Shown: positions 18,697 to 28,236 of the stretch, one piece after another | Position numbering within the stretch: position 1 is the stretch's first letter | Layout: each line of letters begins with the position of its first letter | Source: Sphingomonas sabuli | Lineage (GTDB): Bacteria; Pseudomonadota; Alphaproteobacteria; Sphingomonadales; Sphingomonadaceae | DNA: 64,000 nt | NCBI RefSeq assembly: GCF_014352855.1 | Contig: NZ_CP060697.1 | Coordinates: 2,128,001 to 2,192,000, forward strand | Direction: 5' to 3' | Made by a program: the position numbers and the translations under genes | Notes under the pieces: model-generated | Database searches by the model: none | Told to the model about the DNA's origin: nothing | Seen by the model: only the letters and a program-made list of their open reading frames with translations

Positions 18697-19803
18697 ATGA
18701 GCATCTTTTCTGGCCTCGGCCGGCGGCCCGGCGGGCTTTTCAGCGACATCAAGGGACCGTGGGGATCCAAGGGATCCGGCGACGACGAACCGTCCGGCGG
18801 CCCGACCGGCCCGTGGGGCGAACAGCCCAAGCGGCGCCGTCCCGGCGGCGGCGACGGCAACAACGTCTCCTCGCTTGACGATTTCCTCCGCAAGAGCCGC
18901 GACCGGTGGAGCACCGGCGGTGGCGGCGGCGGCGGCGGCACCGGACGGTTTTCGGGCCGTCCCAACGGCTCGATGATCGCCTGGGGCGTGGCCGCGCTGG
19001 TTGTCGTGTGGCTGATCTTCACCAGCTTTCACAGCATCGCGCCGGCCGAACGCGGCGTCGTCACGCGCCTTGGCCGCTACGTCAAAACGCTTGGCCCCGG
19101 TGTCGGCCTGACGCTGCCTTCCCCGTTCGAGCGGGTCGAAAAGGTCGATGTCGAAAGCATCCGCCCGGTCGACCTCGGTTCGCCGACCACCGAAGACCTG
19201 ATGCTGACCGGCGACCAGAATGTCATCGACATCGCTTATTCCGCGCGCTGGAGCATCCGCGACCCGGAAGCCTATCTGTTCCAGCTGGAAAACCCGGAAG
19301 AGACGATCCGCCAGGTCGCCGAAAGCGCGATGCGCTCGGTGATCAGCAGCGTCACGCTCGACGATGCCATCGGCGACGGGCGCAGCGAAATCGAAACGCG
19401 GGTTGCCGAAACCATGCAGCGCATCCTCGACGGCTATAACGCCGGGGTGACCATCCGCGGCGTCGCCGTGCGCGAAGCCGATCCGCCCCAGTCGGTGATC
19501 GACGCGTTCAAGGACGTGTCGGCCGCGCAGCAGGACGCGCAACGTTACGTCAACGCCGCCAACGCTTATTCGCAGCAGCTGCGCCAGAAGGCACAGGGCG
19601 AAGCGACCGCGTTCGATCGCATCTACGAACAATATCGCCTGGCCCCCGAAGTGACCCGCCGGCGCATGTATTACGAGACCATGGAAAAGGTTCTGTCCAA
19701 CGTCGACAAGACGATCGTCGAAGCCCCGGGCGTGACGACCTACCTGCCGCTGCCCGAGGTCAAGAAGCGTGCCGATGCACAGGCGCAGGGAGCGGGCCAA
19801 TGA
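18697..19803 (+). CDS. hflK: FtsH protease regulator HflK
   Basis: HflK is a membrane-anchored SPFH-domain protein that with HflC forms a cage around FtsH. The 368-residue product has a Gly/Pro/Asp-rich cytoplasmic N-terminus (about 1-85, including a run of Gly), a membrane helix (about 90-108), then the SPFH domain with ERGVVTRLGRYVKTLGPGVG and a helical tail. The ATG at 18697 gives the expected MSIFSGLG start. It has no good ribosome site, but TATAGA at 18685-18690 resembles a -10, which would make the message leaderless. The gene overlaps hflC by 4 bp. Confidence 0.95.
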   Translation: MSIFSGLGRRPGGLFSDIKGPWGSKGSGDDEPSGGPTGPWGEQPKRRRPGGGDGNNVSSLDDFLRKSRDRWSTGGGGGGGGTGRFSGRPNGSMIAWGVAALVVVWLIFTSFHSIAPAERGVVTRLGRYVKTLGPGVGLTLPSPFERVEKVDVESIRPVDLGSPTTEDLMLTGDQNVIDIAYSARWSIRDPEAYLFQLENPEETIRQVAESAMRSVISSVTLDDAIGDGRSEIETRVAETMQRILDGYNAGVTIRGVAVREADPPQSVIDAFKDVSAAQQDAQRYVNAANAYSQQLRQKAQGEATAFDRIYEQYRLAPEVTRRRMYYETMEKVLSNVDKTIVEAPGVTTYLPLPEVKKRADAQAQGAGQ

Positions 19804-20666
19804 TCGAGTTCGTCCGGCGCCGCCCGCTGCTGACGGCGGGGCTCGCCTTCATCCTGCTGATCCTGCTCGCGTCGGCCTTCCCCGTGGTGCCCGAAACGCG
19901 CCAGGGCGTCGTCGTCCGCTTCGGCAAGCCGGTGCGGATCATCAACGCCTATGACGCCCGCACGCCGATCGGCGGACCGGGCGCCGGCATTACCTGGCGC
20001 ATTCCGTTCGCCGAGCAAATCGTGTGGATCGACAAGCGCTTGCTCGACGTCGACATGGATCGGCAGCCGGTGCTGTCGACCGACCAGCGACGGCTCGAGG
20101 TCGACGCCTTCGCCCGCTATCGCATCATCGATCCGCAGCGCATGTATATTGCCGCCGGAACGGAGCAGCGTCTCAACGACGCGCTTCGCCCGATCCTCGG
20201 CTCCGAAGTGCGCAACGAGCTTGGCCGGGTGCAGTTTTCCGCCCTGCTGTCGCCCGAACGGCGCGGCGTGATGGAAGACGTGCGCACCGCGCTCAACCGC
20301 GTCGCCAAGCAATATGGCGCCGAAATCGTCGACGTCCGCATCAAGAAGGCCGACCTGCCCGAAGGCACGCCGCTGCAGTCTGCGTTCGAACGGATGCAGA
20401 CCGCCCGCGAACAGGAAGCCCGCTCGATCCGCGCAGAGGGTGCCAAGGAGGCGCAGATCATCCGCGCCACCGCGGACGCCGAAGCCGCCAAGACCTATGC
20501 CGCAAGCTTTGGCAAGGACGCGTCCTTCTACGACTTCTACCGCGCGATGCAGTCCTACCAGACGACCTTCCTTGGCGAGAATGGCGAGAAGCCTTCGTCG
20601 CCCACAGCGGTCATCCTGTCGCCCCAGAACGATTACCTGCGAGAATTTACCGGACCAGCGCGTTGA
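19800..20666 (+). CDS. hflC: FtsH protease regulator HflC
   Basis: HflC is the partner of HflK. The 288-residue protein has an N-terminal membrane anchor (about 10-28) followed by the SPFH core VVPETRQGVVVRFGKPVRI, WIDKRLLDVDMDRQPVLSTD, YRIIDPQRMY and the helical segment with EQEARSIRAEGAKEAQIIRA. It ends with FYRAMQSYQTTF and a short tail. The ATG overlaps the hflK stop (ATGA). The Do-like protease gene follows 67 bp later in the same direction. Confidence 0.96.
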   Translation: MIEFVRRRPLLTAGLAFILLILLASAFPVVPETRQGVVVRFGKPVRIINAYDARTPIGGPGAGITWRIPFAEQIVWIDKRLLDVDMDRQPVLSTDQRRLEVDAFARYRIIDPQRMYIAAGTEQRLNDALRPILGSEVRNELGRVQFSALLSPERRGVMEDVRTALNRVAKQYGAEIVDVRIKKADLPEGTPLQSAFERMQTAREQEARSIRAEGAKEAQIIRATADAEAAKTYAASFGKDASFYDFYRAMQSYQTTFLGENGEKPSSPTAVILSPQNDYLREFTGPAR

Positions 20667-20733
20667 GCACATTCAAATTGAGTTCACGCGTGCAACCTAA
20701 TGGATTGGCGACATGCAAGTCCGAGGAGTATCG

Positions 20734-22272
20734 ATGAAGCCGAAGGAGACCGGAAAAGTGCGCTACGCCTATGGGGTCGCAATGGCCCTGCTCTTGGGAG
20801 GGACGGCCTTTTCGATCGCGACCGGCCCGGTCGGCGCACAAACCGCGCAGAACGCGCCCATGGCGATTCCGCCGTCCGGCGCGCCGATGTCCTTCGCCAA
20901 CCTCGCCGACCGGGTGATGCCGGCAGTGGTCAACATCTCGACCAAGCAGAAGGTGCAGGTACGCCGCACCGTCGATCCGCTGGAAGAATTGTTCCGCCAG
21001 TTCGGCGCTCCGGTTCCGCAGCAACAACAGCAGCAGCAGGAAGGCCGCTCGCGCGAAACCGGCTCGCTCGGCTCGGGCTTCATCATCTCCGCTGACGGCT
21101 ACATCGTCACCAACAACCACCTGGTGCAAGGCGCCAACGGCACCGGCACGGTGGACGAAGTCACGGTCACGCTGACCAACCGCAAGGAATATTCCGCGCG
21201 GATCATCGGCCGCGACCCGCTGGCCGATCTCGCCTTGCTGAAGATCGATGCCGTCAACCTGCCATTCGTGCGCTGGGGCGACAGCACCAATGCCCGCGTC
21301 GGCGACTGGATCCTGGCCATCGGCAACCCGTACGGGCTGGGCGGTTCGGTCTCCTCCGGCATCATTTCCGCGCTTCACCGCGGGATCACCGGCGTCGGCG
21401 CCTATGATCGCTACATCCAGACCGACGCGGCCATCAACATGGGCAACAGCGGCGGTCCGATGTTCGATCTTGCCGGCAACGTCATCGGCATCAACTCGGC
21501 GCTTATTTCCCCGACCGGCACCAACGTCGGCATCGGTCTCGCCATCCCGGCGGAAGCGGCCAAGCCGGTGATCGACGCGCTGCGCCGCGGCGAGAAGCCG
21601 GAGCGCGGATACCTTGGCGTTGGCCTGCAGGCCGTCGATGAAGACATCGCCTCCTCGCTTGGCCTGCCCAAGAACCGGGGCGAAATCCTGCGCACCGTGC
21701 AGCCCAACCAGGCCGCGGCCAAGGCCGGCCTGCAACAGGGCGACGTGATCGTCTCGGTCAATGGCACCGAAGTGAACCCCGACCAGACGGTGTCCTATTT
21801 GGTCGCCAACACCCGCGTCGGCTCGCGCATCCCGCTCGAAGTGATCCGCAACGGCCGCCGGATGACCGTTCAGGTCGTTGTCGGCCAGCGGCCTTCGGAA
21901 GAAGAACTGGCGCAGCAACTCGGCACTGGCGATGAAGACGCGCCGCAACAGCAGGAAGCCGCGCCGGCCAGCGAATCGCTCGGCCTCGGCTTGGCGCCGA
22001 TCACGCCGCAGATTGCCCGCGCACTCAACCTCGAAGGCGGTGTCGCCGGGGTGGTGGTGACCAGCGTCAGCGCATCGGGCGATGCGGCCGCCAAGGGCAT
22101 CCAGCGCGGCGACGTCATCCTCGCTATCCAGGGCCAGCGCGTGTCCACCCCGGCGCAGGTTGTTGCCGCGGTCCAGGCCGCCAAGCGAGCCGGCCGGTCG
22201 AGCGTGCTGCTGCTGGTCAAGCGCGGCCGGTCGCCGGAAGGCTTTATCGGGGTCGACATCAGCGGCGATTAA
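20734..22272 (+). CDS. Do-family periplasmic serine protease (DegP/HtrA-like)
   Basis: This periplasmic protease and chaperone acts on misfolded envelope proteins. The 512-residue product has a signal peptide, then the trypsin-like domain with H129 in NNHLV, D165 in DPLADLALLKI and S239 in GNSGGPM, and two PDZ domains (about 285-385 and 415-505). A Gln-rich insert (QQQQQQQ) stands in the LA loop region near residue 95, as is common for that flexible loop. GAGGAG (20723-20728) lies five bases before the ATG at 20734, which favours it over the ATG at 20713. Position after hflKC fits an envelope quality-control unit. Confidence 0.95.
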   Translation: MKPKETGKVRYAYGVAMALLLGGTAFSIATGPVGAQTAQNAPMAIPPSGAPMSFANLADRVMPAVVNISTKQKVQVRRTVDPLEELFRQFGAPVPQQQQQQQEGRSRETGSLGSGFIISADGYIVTNNHLVQGANGTGTVDEVTVTLTNRKEYSARIIGRDPLADLALLKIDAVNLPFVRWGDSTNARVGDWILAIGNPYGLGGSVSSGIISALHRGITGVGAYDRYIQTDAAINMGNSGGPMFDLAGNVIGINSALISPTGTNVGIGLAIPAEAAKPVIDALRRGEKPERGYLGVGLQAVDEDIASSLGLPKNRGEILRTVQPNQAAAKAGLQQGDVIVSVNGTEVNPDQTVSYLVANTRVGSRIPLEVIRNGRRMTVQVVVGQRPSEEELAQQLGTGDEDAPQQQEAAPASESLGLGLAPITPQIARALNLEGGVAGVVVTSVSASGDAAAKGIQRGDVILAIQGQRVSTPAQVVAAVQAAKRAGRSSVLLLVKRGRSPEGFIGVDISGD

Positions 22273-22382
22273 GGCCGGCGGATTCAGCGCTTGCGCGGTC
22301 GCGATAGTTTCGCGACTGTGCCGCGCGTGGCCATGGACCATCCGTGCACCCGCGTTCCCGGCAACGTCCGGGCAAAGGGCGA

Positions 22383-22784
22383 ATGACCGATACGTGCGAG
22401 CTTGTCGGCGCGCTCGAGCGCGAGTGGCGCGACGCGCTTTGCGCCAAGGACATGGACCGGCTGCGGTCGCTGGTACACGCCAAATTCACCCTTATCGGCA
22501 CCCGTGCCGGCGCACCGTTCCGCCTGTCGCGCGATGAATGGCTCGACGCCATCCAGAAGCGCGAGCTGCTGGGAATCGAACTCGACGTGCGCGAAGCGGC
22601 GGCGTTCCAGGACGTCATCGTCGGGACCATCGAGGCGCGCTGGCGCGTGTCCTACCTTGGCCGCGCGGTCGAGGATTGCGTCTTGCTGACCGACGTCTGG
22701 GTCCGCGATCAGGACCGCTGGCAGGTGGTGCGCCGCCACTCCAGCCCGATTCCTACTACGCCCGAACCGGTTCGGCGGCGCTAG
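22383..22784 (+). CDS. NTF2-like (DUF4440-type) protein
   Basis: The 133-residue protein has the layout of small cone-fold NTF2-like domains: an N-terminal helix LVGALEREWRDALCAKDMDRLRS, then FTLIGTRAGAPFRLSRDEWLDAI, and beta strands ending VWVRDQDRWQVVRRHSS. Such domains bind small ligands or act as minor enzymes; the actual role is unknown. AAAGGG a few bases before the ATG at 22383 supports this start. It lies 22 bp before the OPT transporter in the same direction. Confidence 0.8.
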   Translation: MTDTCELVGALEREWRDALCAKDMDRLRSLVHAKFTLIGTRAGAPFRLSRDEWLDAIQKRELLGIELDVREAAAFQDVIVGTIEARWRVSYLGRAVEDCVLLTDVWVRDQDRWQVVRRHSSPIPTTPEPVRRR

Positions 22785-22806
22785 CAAACCAACGACGGAG
22801 GCAAGG

Positions 22807-24828
22807 ATGGCGACCCGCGCGGTGACGATCAAGGAACTGACTCTGCGCGGCATCGTGCTGGGCGCGATCCTGACGCTGCTGTTCACCGCCGCGAACGTCT
22901 ATCTCGGCCTGAAGCTCGGGATCACCTTCGCCACGTCCATCCCCGCCGCCGTCATCTCGATGGCGGTACTCAAGCTATTTCGCGATTCGACGATCCAGGA
23001 AAACAATATCGTCCAGACGATCGCGTCCGCGGCCGGGACGCTGTCGGCGATTATCTTCGTCCTTCCCGGCCTGGTGATGATCGGCTGGTGGACCGGTTTT
23101 CCCTACTGGCTGTCGGTCGCGATCATCGCCACGGGTGGCATTCTCGGCGTGATGTATTCGGTGCCGCTGCGCCGAGCGCTGGTTACCGGGTCCGACCTGC
23201 CCTTTCCTGAAGGCGTGGCGGCGGCCGAAGTGCTCAAGGTCGGCGCGGGCGTCGGCGGGGCGGAAGAAAATCGCCGCGGGCTTGCCGCGATCGTTGCAAG
23301 CAGCCTCGTCTCTGCCGGCTTCTTCGTCCTCGCCAAGATGGCCATCGTCGCCGAATCCGTCAGCCGCGCTTTCCGCGTCGGCAGCGGCGCGACGGCGGTA
23401 TCCGCGAGTTTCTCGATGGCGCTGATCGGTGTCGGGCACCTTGTCGGCATGGCGGTCGGGATCGCGATGTTCGTCGGCCTGCTGATCAGCTGGCTGGGCA
23501 TCGTCCCGATCTGGTCGGCCGACCCGGCGGCGATCGCCGCCGCGGCCGATCCCGCCGAACTGGCCGGCAATACCTTCCGCCAGACGGCGCGGATCATCGG
23601 CGCGGGCACGATCGGCATCGCCGCCATCTGGACCTTGCTCAAGATTCTCGGGCCGGTGCTGTCGGGCATCCGCGCCGCGCTGGCGGCCAATCGCGCGCGC
23701 GGCTCGGGGCAGGAACTGGATATTACCGAGCGCGACCTGCCGATCACCATCGTCGGCGGAGCGATCGCCTTGTCGATGATCCCGATCGCCTTCCTGCTGT
23801 ATGGCTTCGCGATGAGCGGCCCGGGCGCCAGCAGCCCCTTCGCCATCGTCGCCTTGTCGCTTGTTTATGTCATCGTCGCGGGCGTCGTGGTGGCGTCGGT
23901 TACCGGCTACATGGCCGGCCTGATCGGCGCATCGAACAGCCCGGTTTCCGGCATCGGTATCCTCTCGGTTCTGGGCATTGCGCTGATCCTCGCCGCGCTG
24001 TTCGGATCGGTGGACGCCGGGTCGACCCAGGCGCTGGTCGCCTTCGCGCTGTTCGTGACGGCGATCATCTTCGGCATCGGCACGATCTCGAACGACAATC
24101 TGCAGGACCTCAAGACCGGGCAGCTGGTCGGCGCGACGCCGTGGAAGCAACAGGTTTCGCTGGTCCTCGGCGTCATCTTCGGCGCGCTGGTCATCCCGCC
24201 GATCCTCGACTTGCTCAATACCGCTTTCACCTTTGCCGGCGCGCCCAACGCCCGCGAAGGCGCGCTGTCGGCGCCGCAGGCGGCGCTTATCTCGACCATC
24301 GCACAGGGCGTTCTCGGCGGCAGCCTCGACTGGGGCCTGATCGGCATCGGCGTCGCGATCGGCGCGGCGATCATCGTCGTCGACGAATTGCTGCGCCGAG
24401 CCACCGGCCGCTACAGCCTGCCTGCGCTGGCCGTGGGGCTGGGCATCTACCTGCCGATGGAATTGACCCTGCTGGTGCCGATCGGCGCATTGCTGGGCTG
24501 GCTCTACAACCGCTGGGCGGCGCGGCAGCGCAATCCTGAATTCGCCGAGCGGATCGGAACGCTGATGGCGACCGGCCTGATCGTCGGCGAAAGCCTGATG
24601 GGCGTGGCCTTCGCGGGCATCGTCGCGGCGGCCGAGCGCGCGGGATCGGAAAATAGCAGCGAAGTGCTGGCCATCGCCCGCGATTACGGCTGGGCGGCGC
24701 CGGTCGGGATCGTGATCTTCGCGGGCTCGATCGCCTGGCTGTACATGCGGACCCGGGCCGCCGCGGCAAGCGCGCCCGATCTGCCCGGCGACGATCTGGC
24801 GGCGCCGGTGGAAGGCGAAGTGCGCTAG
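22807..24828 (+). CDS. OPT family oligopeptide transporter
   Basis: The 673-residue protein has about 15 hydrophobic helices and the features of the prokaryotic oligopeptide transporter family: ELTLRGIVLGAILTLLFTAANVYLGLK at the N-terminus, the LPFPEGVAAAEVL motif, TGYMAGLIGASNSPVSGIGI and GTISNDNLQDLKTGQLVGATPW. It probably imports peptides or metal-chelate complexes across the inner membrane; the substrate cannot be read. A ribosome site GGAGG precedes the ATG. The stop overlaps the convergent panE stop through CTAG. Confidence 0.93.
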   Translation: MATRAVTIKELTLRGIVLGAILTLLFTAANVYLGLKLGITFATSIPAAVISMAVLKLFRDSTIQENNIVQTIASAAGTLSAIIFVLPGLVMIGWWTGFPYWLSVAIIATGGILGVMYSVPLRRALVTGSDLPFPEGVAAAEVLKVGAGVGGAEENRRGLAAIVASSLVSAGFFVLAKMAIVAESVSRAFRVGSGATAVSASFSMALIGVGHLVGMAVGIAMFVGLLISWLGIVPIWSADPAAIAAAADPAELAGNTFRQTARIIGAGTIGIAAIWTLLKILGPVLSGIRAALAANRARGSGQELDITERDLPITIVGGAIALSMIPIAFLLYGFAMSGPGASSPFAIVALSLVYVIVAGVVVASVTGYMAGLIGASNSPVSGIGILSVLGIALILAALFGSVDAGSTQALVAFALFVTAIIFGIGTISNDNLQDLKTGQLVGATPWKQQVSLVLGVIFGALVIPPILDLLNTAFTFAGAPNAREGALSAPQAALISTIAQGVLGGSLDWGLIGIGVAIGAAIIVVDELLRRATGRYSLPALAVGLGIYLPMELTLLVPIGALLGWLYNRWAARQRNPEFAERIGTLMATGLIVGESLMGVAFAGIVAAAERAGSENSSEVLAIARDYGWAAPVGIVIFAGSIAWLYMRTRAAAASAPDLPGDDLAAPVEGEVR

Positions 24829-25817
24829 GCCGTCACCGCGCGGCGCAGCCCTGCCGAATCATAGGGCTTTGCGCCCGCCTCGGCGGCGCGGACCAATTCC
24901 ACGATCCGGCGATTGACCGGCGCGTCGCGGCCAATCCGCTCGGCCAGCGCGACCAGCTCGCCGTTGAGATAGTCGACTTCGGTGCGCCGTCCGGCGGCAA
25001 GGTCGTCGGCCATCGACGACCGGGCGCGAGCGTCGATCTTCCACGCCTTCAGGAACACTCCCTTGAACAGCCAGTCGGGCGCGGCGAGCACATAGGGCAG
25101 CAGCGCCGGACCGACGGCGCCGACCTTGGCCGGGCGAATGCCCGCGGCCTTGAGCAGGCGCAGTCCCTCGCGCTGCGAAGCGGCGGTGACCCGACGATAA
25201 TCGCGCTGCTGAAGCTGTTCGAGCAGCGGCAGGCCGGACAGCGCGCTGACCGCGTTGTTGAGGTTGATGAGCAGCTTGCCCCAAGCGATGGCGGTCATGC
25301 CCGCAGCGGGCAGGATCGCTGCCGGCCCATCGCCGATCCTGGCCGCCAGGATGCGGACCCGGGGATGGTCCTCGGCGTGCAAGGTGCCGGCGACGCCCTT
25401 GTGAAAACGACCCTCGCCCAGATAGGCGACGTTGAACGGCACCATGCCGCGGACCACCTCGAATTCCTTGCCCAAGGTGTCGCGCAGCACGTCGAAATTG
25501 CTGATGCCGTTCTGGAAGCTGATGACCAGCGCGTCCGGCGATCCGTGGCGAGCGATCTGCAGCGCCGCGTCGCGGGTCGCCGCGCTCTTGACCGTCAGCG
25601 CGATCACGTCCGCACCTGCCAGGGCGCCGGGATCGGTGGTGAACTCGACCTCGGGGTGGGCGGTCCAGCCGGTGTAATCGCTCAGCGACAGGCCGTGGGC
25701 AGCCAGGTCGCCGCCGATGCGCTCGCGGCCGATCAGCACGGTGTCGATCCCCTTGGCCGACCAGCAGCCGCCGACGAAGCAGCCGATCGAACCGGCGCCG
25801 AGGACGGCGATCCGCAT
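24825..25817 (-). CDS. panE: 2-dehydropantoate 2-reductase
   Basis: This NADPH-dependent enzyme makes pantoate for coenzyme A. The 330-residue protein has the Rossmann motif GAGSIGCFVGG at the start, VIALTVKSAATRD, SFQNGISN, the catalytic-lysine region AIAWGKLLINLNNAVSALSG, and the late SSMADDLAAGRRTEVDYLNG. The start is the ATG at 25815-25817. panB of the same pathway is far away at 50869-51738. queF ends 5 bp upstream in the same direction, so it is likely co-transcribed with ung and queF. Confidence 0.93.
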   Translation of the reverse strand: MRIAVLGAGSIGCFVGGCWSAKGIDTVLIGRERIGGDLAAHGLSLSDYTGWTAHPEVEFTTDPGALAGADVIALTVKSAATRDAALQIARHGSPDALVISFQNGISNFDVLRDTLGKEFEVVRGMVPFNVAYLGEGRFHKGVAGTLHAEDHPRVRILAARIGDGPAAILPAAGMTAIAWGKLLINLNNAVSALSGLPLLEQLQQRDYRRVTAASQREGLRLLKAAGIRPAKVGAVGPALLPYVLAAPDWLFKGVFLKAWKIDARARSSMADDLAAGRRTEVDYLNGELVALAERIGRDAPVNRRIVELVRAAEAGAKPYDSAGLRRAVTA

Positions 25818-25822
25818 TAAGC

Positions 25823-26269
25823 CTAGCCGCGCCCCCGGTAAGGCTGCACGCCCTGGTCGGGCAGCCACAGATCCTGCGGCGGCGCCGCGCTTTGCCAGAA
25901 AACATCGATCGGCATTCCGCCCCGCGGATACCAGTAGCCGCCGATCCGCAGCCACCGCGGCTTCATTTCATCGAACAGGCGCTTGCCGATGCCGACGGTA
26001 ACATCCTCGTGGAAGCCGCAATGGTTGCGAAACGCGCCGAGGAACAGTTTCAGGCTCTTGGATTCGACGATGGTCTCGCCGGGCGCATAATCGATGACGA
26101 TATGGGCGAAATCGGGCTGGCCGGTCACCGGGCATAGCGACGTGAATTCCGGCGCCGCGAAGCGCACCAGATACAGGTCGCCGGGCCGCGGGTTAGGCAC
26201 GTAATTGAGCGTCGCTTCGCTGGGGGAGGCGGGCAGCGCGCTGCTCTTGCCAAGGTGCGTCGTTTCCAT
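25823..26269 (-). CDS. queF: NADPH-dependent 7-cyano-7-deazaguanine reductase
   Basis: QueF reduces preQ0 to preQ1 in queuosine tRNA modification, a rare nitrile reductase. The 148-residue protein is the short unimodular type, with the catalytic Cys46 in [15 protein letters not shown]53 just after it, the motif [21 protein letters not shown], and the C-terminal [11 protein letters not shown]. The ATG at 26267-26269 gives the METTHLG start seen in relatives. It sits between ung and panE on the minus strand. Confidence 0.95.
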   Translation of the reverse strand: METTHLGKSSALPASPSEATLNYVPNPRPGDLYLVRFAAPEFTSLCPVTGQPDFAHIVIDYAPGETIVESKSLKLFLGAFRNHCGFHEDVTVGIGKRLFDEMKPRWLRIGGYWYPRGGMPIDVFWQSAAPPQDLWLPDQGVQPYRGRG

Positions 26270-26280
26270 GGGCTGGGCCT

Positions 26281-26982
26281 TTACGCCGGTGGTGCGCAGT
26301 CGGGCAACGCCCAGTCGATCGGCGGTCGCCCGCTCGCCTCCAGGAAGGCGTTGGTCCGGGAGAAATGGCGGCAGCCGAAGAAGCCGCGATAAGCGCTCAG
26401 CGGCGAAGGGTGCGGCGCCTCGAGCACAAGGTGGCGGGTGCGGTCGACCAGTGCCGCCTTGCGCTGCGCCGGGCTGCCCCACAGCAGGAAGGCGCTGGGC
26501 TCCGCCCGGTCGCTGACCAGCCGGACGATGGCGTCGGTCAGCCGTTCCCATCCCTGGTTGCGGTGCGACCCGGCTTGGCCGTTCTCGACCGTCAGCACGC
26601 TGTTGAGCAACAGGACGCCTTGCCGTGCCCAATGATCGAGCAAGCCGTGCGCCGGCGTCGGCAAGCCAAGATCGCTGCCCAGCTCCTTGAAGATGTTCTT
26701 GAGGCTGGGCGGCGGCGGCACGCCGGGCGGGACCGAAAAGCTGAGCCCGTGGGCCTGGCCTGGCCCGTGATAGGGGTCCTGTCCAAGGATCACCGCCCGG
26801 ACGCTATCCAGCGGCGTAAGTTCGAGGGCGCGGAAGATGCTGGGCCCGTCGGGGTGGACGGTGCGGCCCGCCGCCTGTTGCCGGTCGAGGAAGCGCCGCA
26901 GGTCGGCGACGTAGGGCTCGGCAAGGTCGTCGGCCAGCGCGTCGCGCCAATCTTGCGGAATTGCCCAAAGCGGTGTCGCCAT
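26281..26982 (-). CDS. ung: uracil-DNA glycosylase (family 1)
   Basis: Ung removes uracil from DNA. The 233-residue protein has the water-activating motif [18 protein letters not shown] with D69, [27 protein letters not shown] and the minor-groove loop [19 protein letters not shown]. The ATG at 26980-26982 gives [12 protein letters not shown]. It diverges from sseA with only 29 bp between the two start codons, so the promoters must overlap or lie within the genes. Confidence 0.96.
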   Translation of the reverse strand: MATPLWAIPQDWRDALADDLAEPYVADLRRFLDRQQAAGRTVHPDGPSIFRALELTPLDSVRAVILGQDPYHGPGQAHGLSFSVPPGVPPPPSLKNIFKELGSDLGLPTPAHGLLDHWARQGVLLLNSVLTVENGQAGSHRNQGWERLTDAIVRLVSDRAEPSAFLLWGSPAQRKAALVDRTRHLVLEAPHPSPLSAYRGFFGCRHFSRTNAFLEASGRPPIDWALPDCAPPA

Positions 26983-27011
26983 CGGCGCATTGTGCAGGCT
27001 AATAGGGGCAA

Positions 27012-27842
27012 ATGAAATCGCTCGTCTCAACCGCCTGGCTCGCCGACCATCTCGACGAAACCGACATCACGGTCGTCGACTTCACCTGGTTCATGGGGGG
27101 CAGCGACCGCAACGGGGCCCGGGAGTATCTCGACGCCCATATTCCCGGGGCACGCTTCCTCGACATCGACGCGGTCAGCGACCCGGACCATCCCGCACCG
27201 CACATGCTGCCGGATGCGGACGCCTTTGCCAAAGCGGCGGAAGCCGCCGGCATCGACAGCGCCGACCGCATCGTCGTCTACGATAACAGCCCGCTGCGCA
27301 CCGCGGCACGGGGCTGGTTCATGCTGCGCCACTTCGGCGCCCGCCGGGTCGCGGTGCTCGACGGCGGGCTGGGCAAGTGGCTGGCCGAAGGCCGGCCGGT
27401 CGAAAGCGGCGAGCCGCCGCACCGACCCGCCCGCTTCGAAGGCGACGAGCGGCAGGATGTCGTCACCAAGCGGCAGCTGCTGGCCTGGTCGGGCGTCACC
27501 CTGGTCGATGCCCGGGGCAAAGCGCGGTTCGAAGGCAGCGAGGCCGATCCGCGGCCCGGGGTCGCGGCGGGCCACATCCCCGGCGCTCGCAACGTCCCTT
27601 ATGCCTCGGTGTACAACGAGGACGGCACGCTGCGGTCGGAATGCGAGCTGCTGCACATCTTCCGCGACGCCGGGCTCGACCCGCTGGAGGCGTTCGTCGC
27701 CAGTTGCGGGTCGGGGGTCACCGCCAGCAGCCTGCTGTTCGCCGCCCATCTGCTCGGCAACAATGCGGCGGAAATGTACGACGGCAGCTGGAGCGAATGG
27801 GGCGCCGACCCGGCGACCCCGAAGGCGCTGGGACCGGCCTAG
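27012..27842 (+). CDS. sseA: 3-mercaptopyruvate sulfurtransferase
   Basis: This tandem-rhodanese enzyme moves sulfur from 3-mercaptopyruvate to an acceptor. The 276-residue protein has an inactive N-terminal rhodanese domain ([15 protein letters not shown]) and a C-terminal active domain with [23 protein letters not shown] and the active loop CGSGVTAS. The CGSG loop is that of mercaptopyruvate sulfurtransferases rather than the CRKG loop of thiosulfate rhodaneses. The stop overlaps the convergent small gene through CTAG. Confidence 0.93.
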   Translation: MKSLVSTAWLADHLDETDITVVDFTWFMGGSDRNGAREYLDAHIPGARFLDIDAVSDPDHPAPHMLPDADAFAKAAEAAGIDSADRIVVYDNSPLRTAARGWFMLRHFGARRVAVLDGGLGKWLAEGRPVESGEPPHRPARFEGDERQDVVTKRQLLAWSGVTLVDARGKARFEGSEADPRPGVAAGHIPGARNVPYASVYNEDGTLRSECELLHIFRDAGLDPLEAFVASCGSGVTASSLLFAAHLLGNNAAEMYDGSWSEWGADPATPKALGPA

Positions 27843-28201
27843 GGCCGGGTGAAGATGCGTTCGAGGTCGCGAAGGCCCGAGCGCAGTTCGTCGGCGATGA
27901 CCCGCAGCGCGGCGACGCTGGCGTCGGCGCCAAGGTCCCGCTGGAACGTGACCGCGTCGAGGCCCGCGGCGGCGGTGCCGACCAGTTCGGCCGAGCGGCG
28001 GTCGAAGCAGCGCCGGGCCACTTCGTCCGCGCTCTCCCACCGCGCCGAAAGTTCGTCGTCGTCCAGGTCCGAGGCCGGGCCGCCACCGAAATCGTCGACC
28101 ATCCGAAGCGCGTTGCGCAGGCTGGCGAGGCGGGTCACCGGTTCGGGGTGAAGCCGCGGGGACGGTTTGGATTCGGGAGCTTGGGGCGACAGGTGCAGCA
28201 T
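27839..28201 (-). CDS. conserved-looking hypothetical protein
   Basis: The 120-residue product is acidic and helical, with RLASLRNALRMVDDFGGGP, DELSARWESADEVARRCFDRR and RVIADELRSGLRDLERIF. It has no signal peptide, membrane segment or motif I know. It lies 35 bp downstream of the CtrA-like regulator gene and in the same direction, so it may be co-transcribed with it. The ORF is credible because its frame stays open with coherent coding bias between two confident genes. Confidence 0.65.
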   Translation of the reverse strand: MLHLSPQAPESKPSPRLHPEPVTRLASLRNALRMVDDFGGGPASDLDDDELSARWESADEVARRCFDRRSAELVGTAAAGLDAVTFQRDLGADASVAALRVIADELRSGLRDLERIFTRP

Positions 28202-28236
28202 GATCGCCCTTGTCGGGCCCCATGCCTAAGAAAGTC

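Noticed and set aside
21016..21042. CAG/CAA triplet run
   Set aside because: It encodes the Gln-rich loop of the Do-like protease and is ordinary low-complexity coding sequence.
20647..22341. Open frame of 564 codons on the minus strand
   Set aside because: It is the antisense of the Do-like protease gene, which has an intact catalytic triad and PDZ domains.
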